A stretch of DNA of 64,000 nt from Monomorium pharaonis (lineage: Eukaryota; Arthropoda; Insecta; Hymenoptera; Formicidae), in the NCBI RefSeq assembly GCF_013373865.1, contig NC_050473.1, forward strand, positions 7,513,710 through 7,577,709, written 5' to 3'. This document shows positions 12,757 to 24,135 of the stretch, piece by piece. The position numbers and the translations under genes were made by a program. Numbering within the stretch: position 1 is the first letter of the stretch; every line of letters begins with the position of its first letter. The notes under the pieces are model-generated. The model was given only the letters and a program-made list of their open reading frames with translations. It searched no databases and was not told the origin of the DNA.

Positions 12757-15700
12757 AAAAAAAATGGAAAAACATTCTATCCGAACGCCATGCTCTATTA
12801 TAATAGATAAACACGGGACTTGGAGGTAAAAAATATCGTGTATTGATTTGACCGGTATGCGGTGTACAACGACGGAAATGCACTTTCAAACGTGTGAAGA
12901 CTGTAAATTCCGCCCTACGGTAATCTTGTTATCTTTTGCCGGTAGCGGAGAGTTTAAATAAATCTTCTTTCGAGCCGGTGTACGTTTCTTCGAAAACGCG
13001 ACAGGATAAGACAAGCAGATTTTTCGCAAGACAACTTGATTACGCGAAACCTGAGGTGGATGAGCGACGTTCTTTCCGCGCGTTCTGTAGAAGCCTTACC
13101 TCAATTTCCCGCTGACTCCCGCAATGCCGTCGTCGTCGTCGTCATTGCGAGAAAGTTCTTTATCCACACCTCGCGACTCTCCGGGTGGTGGGTATACACT
13201 GAAGCATCCTCGCTCTCTATCTCTCTCTGTTTGTTCGCCCAGTGTATACCTATCTTTAAATAAATGATAAATGCAAACCTTCGTTCAAACCGAACGAATG
13301 TCCGACGTGAACACAAAAGAAGAAACGTGGGGGAGACGGCGAGCGCGAGAGGGCGAGCGTTTGCTCTCCGTTCGTTTGCTCCCCGTTCTTTTTTTCCGCT
13401 CTTCTTCTGGTGTATACCCACTTTCATATGTCCTCAAGATTGATGAATAATCCAGCTTCGGATGGGACGCGCGTCACGCGAACGATGCGAGCGATCAGGA
13501 TCTTTCAGGGCGCAAAAAAATACACTCCTTCAATTGTTTTAACGAAATTGGACTAATACTTTATCTTACTTTTGTGTAATTCCATGGATGGTGGAAACGA
13601 CTTTTCCCATCGAGCGGAACTGTGTTCCTCGTTTCATTGAAATAGTGAAAATAATGCAAATAAAGTGAAAACCCAAAAGACGAGATATTTAAAAGGCGCT
13701 TAAAAGTCATCTTCTAGATTCTTTTATATCCTTTAGATTCTTTTTTCCCGGGTACTTAGCGCCACAAATTTAAAAATGTAAAATAATGAAGAGGCAGAGA
13801 AAAGAAGCGAAGGAGTGTATCTCGGAAGAATTCTCGCATTTCTCGGTGTTTCGCGAACGTTTCGCGAGAGATCGATGCGCTGATCTCGCAACTTTCTGCG
13901 AGGGGAGAGGGGGAAATGCAATGAGCGTTCATGGTCTTTAAACCATACATTGAGTTTTATGCGCGGCACGCACGACACGTGACGATGCGGCCGCGGACTC
14001 GCGCTCATCAACGTTATTTATCTGAATACGTGGAATCAATGTAAATACTAAACATTCTAACTACGCATTCAATAAAACATTAATCGTGACACTATGCGAA
14101 TGTAATAAATTTATTCCCTACGTCTTGTAAAATATTCCCGTTCATTATTTTGAATAATTCGAAGTTACTTCGACATAGATATTTTTATTAGTTAGGTATT
14201 GTGCAATCTTTTAGAGTACACAGTGTAAAAACGTTTGTGTAAGTAATAATAAGATATAAAAGTGTTATGAAAATACCATTTAGATTTTTTAAATAAATTT
14301 TTTATTTCCAATTCTTCCTTTAAGTCAATTATTAATATACTATTTAGATACTACTTAAATTTAATAATATTCAAAGTAGCTATTTTTTTTTAAGGTTTAT
14401 CTTTAAGTATTTCATGCTTTTATGTATATTTATATATAGATTAAAAATTATATATATATATATATATAGAATATTTGGCAACAGGTGGCAGAAAATTTAA
14501 GGAATGATTTTAAATGTGAAGATATAATTGAAATACAAAATTTTTAATAACTCTTATATTTTTTTTTTCATCTAAAATCACTATAAATTTTCTCTTCAAA
14601 TGTTTTCCTGTTGCTAGACACTTTATATAACATTCTTTATTTATTAGAAATTTTCCAGTAATTTTTAGACCTGTTGACATTTTGTAATATAATTTTATTT
14701 TTATTCTTTACAAAAAAAAATTTATAAATATGCCTAAAACATACAATATATTTATCGATTATAATTCTTAGTTATTTTATATTTTGTATGCATGTATTTT
14801 ATAGTTTAATTAATTTTTTCTGTATTATAAAATCAATGAACCTACTTTTTTTATGGTGCAAAAACAAGAACAGTTTAGCACACAATTCATTCATTGACTT
14901 CTTGACGACAGCTTTATGATGCAGGTAAGAGAAAAACGCAGTTTCACTGCATGCAACCAGGTGTTTTTGCGGACCACTTAGCATTTCTCCTCTACAGAAA
15001 ACAGAATCTTAATAACGAATTATTATTTCTCGCGTCGCAATTCGCATGCAACCTATTATAATCTATTACGACTTATTTTGCATGAACACGTATGCTCGCG
15101 TGTTTATTCTCTTTAATCATTCGTATAACGGCATCTATGCAAATGTTACGAGTTCCTACTGCGTCTAAACTTCTTATCATTGTAAATTCCAATATTTTAG
15201 CAGTTCTTATTTTATTTTTTTTGCATAATCTGTTATATATTTTATGTAAATAATGTAAGTAATTGGCTGATTGAAAATTATTATGAATGTTCTATGGCAA
15301 TAGGGGTTTGCATGTTTTGAAGTGAATATATTATACAATTAGTAAACGTATTTTTGTAAGTTTAAACTAGAATCTCATTTGATAACTTAAAATTTTTTAA
15401 ACAGGTATTATGTAAACGATAACAACGAGAATACAATAATTATTTATAGTATTTAAGAAAAAAATAATGAATTAATCAAATTCTATGCATTTTATGTGAT
15501 TTTATTTTATCTCCAAGCATATTTCAAATTATTTTGTATACACAAAAAAATATAATTATTTTGCTGAATGAGATTCTACAAAAAATATGATAGATTTTTA
15601 ACTAGACAATTGCATGAACTAACTGAAGTGTCCGTCGGCTACCAATTCGTAGCAATCACGTTGAATTTGAAAGCGGAAACGGAACAACATGAAACGGAAC

Positions 15701-18700
15701 AATCGCGGTGAGTCTTTTGTCGCAGCAATAAACCACACATCTACTGAAAATACTTGGTATCTTCGATATAACAAATGCGAATTCTATACTCTCGGTTCCG
15801 ATTCGTAGAAAGAAATCCGCTTAATCGCGCATTGAATTCGACAGAACAGAAATAGTTAGACAAAATTTGACCCACAGATAAGTCGGCAAAAGACGGAAAA
15901 AAACCGACAGGTGCCCGATAAAGTCGTCAATAAAATTCCACTTCCATATGGAAAAATACACGGGCTGACCGCGTGTTCCATCAATATAATAAGAGATCAA
16001 TTAGATGGCGATAATAATAGAACCCTATTTTAGGGGAAGGAAATAACACGGACATATACTCCCTCTATTATGTGATCGGCTAAAACAATCCAAGTTTCGA
16101 CTAGCAATTAACGTAATAGAATACTTAAATTAAAAGTGTGCGCTAATAAGGTGTTATAATACAGCAACACTTAAAAATTTTTTTTCTCTAAACGCATATT
16201 TTTTAGAATTTGACGTTATTACAGATTATATACTTCTGTACCAATACATATTTTCAAACTCATTATTACAAGGTATGACTTGTAATTAAAAAAAAAGTTA
16301 ATTGAATTATGTGAAAGGGCTTTAGTTAAGAATTAATTTAATAACTGCACTTTTGAATTAGAATATTGTAGTCGCGGATTATTTCGCCCAATGTTTTTTG
16401 ATAAAAAATTTAATAAAAAATAGATATGCAAGGATATTTAGAAGAATTGCTCACCATTGGACATAATCTATATCATATATACAACTATTTATATTTAAAT
16501 TCCATAATTAATATTGCTACGGAACGCAATATTCGTGCCTAGCCGCGATGTCTCTCGTTTTTATATTTCGACCTGACGCTTCGCGCCCCCTCGTCTCAGA
16601 CTCGTCTTCCTTTTATTTTCCATCCCCCGCCGGGCAGAAGTTACGCGATAAAAGCTCGAAACTCTTTCGCAGCGGCTGCTAAATTGAAACACCGTCGAAA
16701 TAAAACGACCTCCCTTGTTCTCGCCGTGATCGTCGAGTAGCAGGTACCTCTCCGCACAGGTGCACTCAGATTTGTAATAAAGATTCCGACTTTTTCACTA
16801 TTTCGAGGCTGCGTTGCGTACGCGTATATACTCGCGTGTTTACAACGAAGAAAATCGTTGAAAAGAGTGAAGGAGCATAGCGAAAGATCGCCGGAACGTT
16901 GCGGAAAGTAAAACGGAGAGAGGAAAAAAAAACGCGCGAACTCATTACACGAACGGAATTATTCAGTCGTTCTGTTGCGAATATATGACTAGCTGCCGCG
17001 TTTAGCGCAACGGACGGAAATGTCGATATTCTGGAATTATGATGATCCTCCAAAGTGAAATTTTAAATGCAAATTCAGCAATCTTTTTGAATCGCGTTTT
17101 ATCATGATTGAAAATTATGGCAACATGTATGTAACGAAATAATCAGCAACGAAATATATTATAATTTGTGTATTATATATATCATAAATTTGTACAACTT
17201 ATGTGGTCATTTCATTATAAGCATAAGCGTTTTTAATGCTATGTATTCAACAGTAAAATTTCAAGTTATTTCTATCCATTCGAAACATATCGATTAATTT
17301 TTTTCATCTTTCGAGTACAAAATAAGAAATAATTTTTACAAGAATTTCGCTATTTATAGCGAACAATATGTATCTTATATTAAGGGCATTTATATTATTA
17401 CATCGATATTTTAGTTCAATCACTTATATGTGTTCAAAGATTGTACATAAAGCTGGACGGAAGCTTAGAATCATTCTATGTGTGCCGACCTTTTTGGAAA
17501 ATTGGTAATAATATACTTTATTGGCAGAACATATTGCAGGGATCAATATATTGTATGTTCGTTCGCATTCTTCTCTTCTCTTTCGTTACCAAGCAAAGAT
17601 TTTTCATATTGAAAGAACGAACAGAACGAAAGGGGAGAAAGGAATCAAGTGGCGTGTCTAACATTTAAGCCAAATTAAGATTAAAAGAACGATACCAATA
17701 AACACGGCGAAATTAGATTATCAATTAGATATCAACAACATTATCAATCTTGATAATGTACATCACTGAGTTATATGTTCTATCCATTCCAGGCAATTAT
17801 TTTCTGACGTGATTAAATACGACGATAAAATATTAATCATTCTATTAACTATATTAATAACGAAGAGCGTTATCCAAGTATCCAACGCCGTTTTTTTATG
17901 ATATTCAAATAGTATAATAAAATGTATATTACAAAGAGTCACAAGATTTTAATTTATATCAATGAATTGATAAGATTTGTAGTATATTACAGAAAAGCAA
18001 GAATGCATTAATTTAAATTTTTACAAAAAGTTATTTTAACATCTGATTATCAAGATCGGAGTGGAGAGAAAAGAAACATGAGACACATTTTTGTTTTCTT
18101 TTTACCTAAACTTTATTAGATCAAGATAATTGCCGTGATGGATTAAAGGATATTAATCGAAACAACCCGTAGAACAGACGCGCTTTTTCATTATTTTATG
18201 TCATGGTATGTAAGTATGGTCGAATAATCTTTTCAACGACGTTTCTTGCGTCACTCCACTTCCGATTGGATCTCTGTCTCACTATAAAGTTGTTGTACGC
18301 GTGACGTGCATCGCGACCTATATTTCATTCTTGAATAAGGACGACATTTGCGGCCCTTGATCCACAGCGGGACTTAGTAGTAAGCAGGAAGCAGTAAGCG
18401 CTTTATAGCGACAACTAAATCTTGCACGTACAAACGGGTCGAGCGGTATGAGGGATGATGCCGGGAAAGCAGTGTTTTGGCTCACTGGCGTCGGGCTTTG
18501 CCAAACTTTCTTCATAGCTTAGAACAGAAATACAGAGAGTGAAGGGAGTTCCCTGTCTCCTTAGAAGTTACTCGTTCGGATGTGTTACACACATAACGCA
18601 ACTGCTGATAGGTTAATTAATTATGACAGAATTCTTCCTCGCATACTAATTTCTATCAATGATATTTGAGAAATGAATTATTTCCGTATCAAATAAATTT

Positions 18701-19074
18701 TCAGATTTCTCATATTTAGAATAATTATAACAATAATTAAAATATATTTTTAATTAGAACAAAAACGTTGTAGTTCCTCTTAGCTTAACATACTAGTAAT
18801 TGCAACAAATAATTAAAAATTGACTGGCGTATTTTATTACTTGATTAAAAAATTTTTTTTTTCGTTTTTCTCGTTAAATAAATATTGTCAAAATATCAAC
18901 AAATTTTATTCCATAGTTGAAAAAATTAAAACTATCGCTGCAAAAATAAAAAAAATTTTAGATAAAATTTAAAAATTATTAATAGTTCAGTAACAATATG
19001 TTTATTTGTACTAAAAATTATTATCACTTTTTTCGTCGATTTGACATGTCATCAATATATCATACATATGCATA

Positions 19075-19080
<6 letters not shown>

Positions 19081-19124
<44 letters not shown>
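19081..19124. repeat. (TA)n microsatellite
   Basis: A perfect TA dinucleotide run of 44 bases, lying some 350 bases before the left edge of the TRPA duplication unit. Confidence 0.95.
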
Positions 19125-19131
<7 letters not shown>

Positions 19132-20310
19132 ATAAACTTCACAAATATATAAAAAGTGAAACTTAAGCAAAGCACGAGTAGAGTACGAGCAAACTCCATC
19201 GATGACGCAATTTAGTTTTGTCGCATCTATTATATTTTAAGTTTAAGTGCAACAAAACATACAATTGAAACAGTTTATTATCTTGAATATGGGCTTTGAT
19301 TGTAATATTTAATATTTGACATGTAAGTAAAATTATTGCCAGTTGCATATGAAAATAAACAGATTTATTATATTATTAAAAAAAAATCTTAAATGAATAT
19401 TGACACTATATTACAGCATTATACTGTAAATTATGTATATACATACATGTATATATAAAATTCGTTTAAGAAATGTTATAAAACAATTTCAGAAAAATGA
19501 ATACATTTACAAGAAAAAATAGTAACCAAATAATATATGTCTTACATATATTCACAGTTAAAATTCACAGTTTTTCTATTTGGTGTGTTTGTCTACATGC
19601 AATGTTGTGTGACATCACTCTGACTCATTTCACCGATAATACGAGTATATTTTTATAATTTTGTTCTGCATCCGTTATCGATTTGTATATAAGTAATGCT
19701 CTTTTATCTTTTCTCAAAATTGATAAATTTATATGATTAAAGGTAATCTACGCGATAAGAAGAATTATTTCATGTTTCTCTCATGTTTACTTTAGTAGTC
19801 TACATTTAACCGTAATACTAAGTACACGCAAGATATAGTGTCTTATCAGATATCGATTATATCATTTTGAATTAATTAATAGTGCGAATTTCATTATACA
19901 TACTTTTTGAATGTAAATTATCAAATTGCATCTTGTCGGTGTGTACAAAATCATTACAAGGTAAAGTAATGCGAAACATTTGCAATTTTTACTTTTCCAA
20001 CACTAATATCTACTTGATAAAATATTTATTTTGTTGTACATATATTAAATAAATATTCAATTTTTCTTGACTAATTTATAAGAATATTTTTTTTAATAAG
20101 TCAATTGTGTTAGATTAATATTTTTCCTAAAATAAATAAACATTTAATATTTAATATTTTTAATTTACTAGCATTATCGATAAGTCTATATCTTTTTTCA
20201 TAAATTAATTATATTAAATAAAAATACTGTAATACTAGTATTCTTTCTCGAAATAGTGAATAAAACAATATCTTAAATTTAATTTAATATTTTAGATATT
20301 TTTGAACAAA

Positions 20311-21392
20311 ATGGTTAAAAAAAAAAGCGTTAAAAAAAATTCAATACAGACACGTCTGCTAGAAGATTATGAGCTTCCTTTGATCAATATGAAAAATCTT
20401 TATAAACATAAAATAAACATCGAACAATTCAACTTTCGATCTTTCGAAAATTTTGTAGAACGTGCTTTGAGGAACTCATCACGCATTGATTACATATCCA
20501 TCGACCCTAAATATTTAAAAGAGACGTGCCTTGATGTAGCTAGCAAAAATGGCCTAACATCATTCGTAAAAACCTTATTACGTCAAGGAGTACAGATTAA
20601 TAGAGTGAACAAAACGTTCAATCGCGCCCCTATTCATTTCGCCACTGAAGGCGGACACGCAAACACGTTGAAAGCTTTATTAAATGATTCGACGGTAAAT
20701 CCTAATCTCCAGGCTGGACAGCAGACCGCTCTGCATATTGCAGTGAACAAACATGAAGTGAACAAAAATGCAGTGAACAAAAATGCAGTGAACAAAATTT
20801 ATCTAGAGTGTGCTTCATTACTGTTGAAAAAAGGTGCTAACGCTAATATTCCTAAAAATAACAATAAAAATTTAACTGCCATCTGTATAGCGGCAAACAA
20901 GAAACAATGCGAAATGGTAGAGCTGATATTAAAAGAACATTGGCTATTCTTAGATTTAGACAATTGTAGAGACAACGACAATCTGACGATACGCCAAGTG
21001 ATTCATCGGAGTCTTCCAAAACTGTCAGAACAATTTAATGAATGTGGTACTTATCATGGTCTTCAGTACTATTTAATTGTTAATGATGAAACAAATTTTT
21101 TAATTATGTTTAAAAAGAAAGAATTCTCAATGGATGAGTGTGAAACATTGTTGAAAACAGCTGTGCAAAATAATCTTCATAAGGCAGTGATATCAATCTT
21201 AAATTGGCTTAAGAAAATAGAAGAAAATTCGAGAAAAATTGTTGTAGAACAAGCTGCATGTGTGGCTATTAAAAAGGGTCGTTACGCCATTCTCGAAGAA
21301 TTGCTGAACGTAGTGCCAGAAGTAGCCAATAGCCTAATTATGTATGCTTGTTGGCAGTTGATAAATTTGAGCAACCAAAAAACAGATAGAAG
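20311..21392 (+). CDS. TRPA copy A exon 1: N-terminus and ankyrin repeats
   Basis: It starts at the first ATG of a frame whose upstream part is AT-rich and stops soon. It ends AACAGATAGAAG before GTTTGT, leaving two bases of a split Arg codon. The open frame runs on to 21450, but homology with copy B and the fit of the next exon place the donor at 21393. It contains an in-frame VNKNA repeat at 20743-20799. Confidence 0.85.
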
Positions 21393-23659
21393 GTTTGTCC
21401 CAGGAAAATTCATTTTTAAAAGTATCTACAATGACATATATATAAATTAAAAATTTTTTTCTTTAAAATATTTATTCGTGGTTTTTTAGAAGTTTTATAT
21501 TATTTTGTAATATTATATTATAATATTAATTTTTTAACTAATATTCTATCTTGTAAAATTAAAAAAATCACAACGTCTTACAAAATCAGATCCGATCTGT
21601 AAAATAGATATAAAATTTTATTGCGATACCTGTATCATCGCGGCTCAAGTTCAAACCATATGTTAAAAAGGATCGCATTTTATTATAGATAACTTTTATT
21701 TCTTCTGATATAGGCTTCATATATCTGTTTGGCTGAAGTGTATGAAGTTAATACTGAACCAAAAAGGAGTGAACATTCACGAAATAACGGATGGTAAATA
21801 TATAATAAATATCATAAAGAAATAGAAAGATTTTAGATAATATTAAAACAGTTTTATTTATAAATTCAATCTTTAAAATTTTTTTCAAGTCTCTTACGGA
21901 CTTTAATTAGTTGAAACAATTTTATTATTAGAATGTATTTCTATAGTAATTTTTATTGTAATTATCTTATGTTTCAGATAAATCTAACACGCCGTTACAT
22001 TACGCGGTCAAATCACGCTGTAGCAAAGTGATTACTCTAATTCTCAGTCAAGACAGCTATATTGGTTATTTAAATAAATCCGATATACCACCTATTGCAG
22101 ATATCCCGAAAGACATATTGTCAAACTACTTTGATAATTGTATACAGATGAAGACGAACGAGAATACGAATGAGAGCGCAATCGAATTCAATTATAGCTG
22201 CTTGAAGCCATCTAATGTTTCTCAGGAATTCAATGATGATCTGGGAACTCACGAATTAAAAGTGTTCATGTACATTGCCAATAACGACAACCTTAAACAA
22301 TTACTGAAACATCCGCTGCTCTCGTCTTTTCTCTACCTTAAATGGTATAAGATACGACACCTCTTGAAGGTGAATTTTGCCTTCTACACGCTCTACTACA
22401 TCTTGCTAAATAGTTACATTCTGAACATAGTATATGAAAGTTCATTAAATGAAAGCAAAGCGCAAATATCTAGTGACAAATTTTTAAATTTTTCATATAA
22501 TGTTTCCATCCCTACAGAAATGCTTCATCAGAACATTCGTCCAAAAAACATTTTACAGTATTGCATTGTTTTGATGCTGGTATGTTTCATCATTCGAGAA
22601 GGCTTCCTATTAGTCTGCTGTTTTTGGCACTACGTTAAGGATTTGACGAGCTGGTTGCAAATCATTCTAATCGCATTAAGTATCGCCTTGATAGTCTCTA
22701 CATGGGCAATACAATCCGATCATCATGACATTAATAATAATGATAAGATATATATTAAAATTGGTATCACGGTTATCTTGTTATCCACCTGGAAACTTAT
22801 GACCCTGATCAGCCAACATACAAGATATTCTACTAGCATTATAATTTTTCAAACAGTCTTTTTTAATTTTGTACGCTTATTTTTGCCATATATACTTTTT
22901 ATCGCTGTATTCGCTGTGGTCTTCCAAATACTTTTCAAGGACAGCGATAATCCCAATTTTAAAGATTCAAATTTCTTCTTCTCGATCGTCAAAACTATTA
23001 TTATGCTTACTGGTGAATTCGATATCGATGACATTACATTCAATTCGAAGGATCAGTTTGAGTCTATGTGGATCCGTTTCGTGTTTGTAACATTCGTCTT
23101 CTTCATGGTCATCGTGCTAATGAATATGATAAATAGTATGGCGATTAACGATACTACCGAGAACAAGACCGAGCTGACCGGATTCATTTACCGAATACGT
23201 CTAATTGTCTACTTCGAGGATATTGCTTGCGCGATCAAGCGATGGTCCAAGTGTCCACAATGGTGGAGGTCCTTCGCTAACTTTGCTAGTTTGATTTTTT
23301 TGTTTCCGCATTCTCTAAACGAGGGCAAGATTAGCTTCAAACTTGAGGCTAGTTCGGATGATTTTTATGACAATTATCGTGCTACCCGGTCATCCAACTG
23401 TTCACAGGGGTCGAGATCTTCCACTAGTTTTGTTAGCGAGAATTCTCCGTTTTTGCATGATCTAAGAGATGATGAGATTATAACAATTGAGGACAATTCG
23501 GACGATTCTCATGACAACGACATTCATAACAACTCCAGGAGAAATGATCACGCTATCTGTAAAATGGATCACAATATAATTAAGCAAGCTAAAGACATCA
23601 TCTTCGATAGGAATCAACAATCGGATAACGATGAATCGGATAATGATTGCGTTATATAA
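20311..23659 (+). CDS. TRPA-type ankyrin/TRP cation channel, painless-like, copy A (3 exons, 947 aa)
   Basis: Joined exons 20311-21392, 21714-21793 and 21978-23659 keep one frame. The N-terminal half is cytosolic ankyrin repeats: residues ~70-207 (CLDVASKNG, PIHFATEGG, TALHIAV, LTAICIAA) and again ~345-410, where TPLHYAVKS spans the second intron. Then come the TRP core: a pre-S1 HPLLSSFLYLKW motif, S1 ~519-540, S2 ~583-603, S3 ~613-632, S4 ~648-666, S5 ~687-707, pore helix and filter ~719-735 (KTIIMLTGEFD), S6 ~752-775. A 172-residue polar tail follows. Painless and related TRPA channels detect heat or irritants in sensory neurons; that role is family knowledge. The first ATG of the frame is at 20311. 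Painless is my best family guess over pyrexia or TRPA5; TRPA membership is firmer. Confidence 0.88.
20743..20799 (+). repeat. In-frame 15-bp minisatellite (VNKNA units)
   Basis: Nearly four tandem copies of GTGAACAAAAATGCA, the first being a variant ending CATGAA. They encode VNKHE-VNKNA-VNKNA-VNK inside the ankyrin motif that begins TALHIAVNK. Copy B has one unit only (VNKNNLECAS). Confidence 0.93.
21714..21793 (+). CDS. TRPA copy A exon 2 (80 bases)
   Basis: The acceptor is GATATAG and the donor GTAAAT. It encodes LHISVWLKCMKLILNQKGVN and IHEITD, an ankyrin helix pair that joins in frame to exons on both sides. It is too short to stand out as an open frame; the same 80-base exon with the same phases is present in copy B. 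Confidence 0.88.
21978..23659 (+). CDS. TRPA copy A exon 3: last ankyrin repeat, TRP core and C-tail
   Basis: The acceptor is GTTTCAG. The frame opens DKSNTPLHYAVKS before the position where a naive reading starts at GTG 22028. It ends at TAA 23657-23659 after SDNDCVI. Compared with copy B the final part is out of register, so the last ~20 residues of B are absent, and A has a longer Ser/Asp-rich segment before KMDHNIIKQAK. Confidence 0.9.
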
Positions 23660-23761
23660 ATTGCAGGAAGAGATAGAAATTGCGAGGTGAAATTGAAGTT
23701 TTAGATCGTATTTTAGGATTAATTTTATTAATTAAAATATAATTTTAATAATTTATAAAAA

Positions 23762-23767
23762 AATAAA
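23762..23767 (+). terminator. Candidate polyadenylation signal, TRPA copy A
   Basis: AATAAA about 100 bases after the stop, in an A-rich context. Positional inference only. Confidence 0.4.
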
Positions 23768-24135
23768 AAATAAAAATCTTTTAAATATCTTAATTTTCAT
23801 ACCTTTTTAAGCAATTGTCCTTGAATTTACCCAAGATTTTAACTTAATTAATTCTTTTAACTAATTAATTAATTTATTTTATTTTATTTTCTCATTATTT
23901 TAACTTTTGACCACAATACCGTTTTAATCTTATATTTGACAATTTACATTATTTCTTATAATTTAAGAGATTTATATTTGAGGATTTTAACTGATTGAAA
24001 TATAATTTTAATAAAGTTAAAATATAATTTTAATAATTTTTAAACTAGAAAAATTATTAAATATTATGTTAAGCGCTGTGACATAACTGCAGTATGCTTA
24101 TTTATTTTAAAAGAAGTAAATTAAATCTAATATGA

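Larger units (their letters stand above)
11215..19469. other. dpr 3' UTR followed by intergenic sequence
   Basis: Moderately GC-rich sequence continues from the dpr stop to about 13500 and may be 3' UTR; AATAAA at 12751-12756 and near 13259 are candidate polyadenylation signals. Short open frames here, such as 11211-11651 and 12130-12456, have no recognisable protein features. From about 14000 the sequence is AT-rich apart from a CpG-rich patch at 16540-17060. No gene is supported in the second half. Confidence 0.5.
19470..24135 (+). repeat. Tandem duplication unit 1 (carries TRPA copy A)
   Basis: Read side by side, 19470-24135 and 25906-30014 align through about 0.8 kb of upstream DNA, all exons, both introns and the 3' flank up to a shared TTAAATCTAAT. 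Shared upstream landmarks include CAAATAATATAT, CTATTTGGTGTG and CTGACTCATTTCACCGAT. Edges are estimates by eye. Both copies are in the same orientation, with starts about 6.4 kb apart. Confidence 0.88.

Noticed and set aside
17735..17760. Short palindrome CATTATCAA-TC-TTGATAATG, and similar ones at 41582-41602, 42306-42328, 46968-46990, 39224-39245 and 51683-51706
   Set aside because: Arms of 9-11 bp are common by chance in AT-rich DNA of this length; recorded but not treated as individual findings.
22849..23043. Reverse-strand open frames within the TRPA pore exons (also at 29088-29375)
   Set aside because: Antisense shadows of the highly constrained pore sequence; they recur in both copies only because the sense exon is duplicated.
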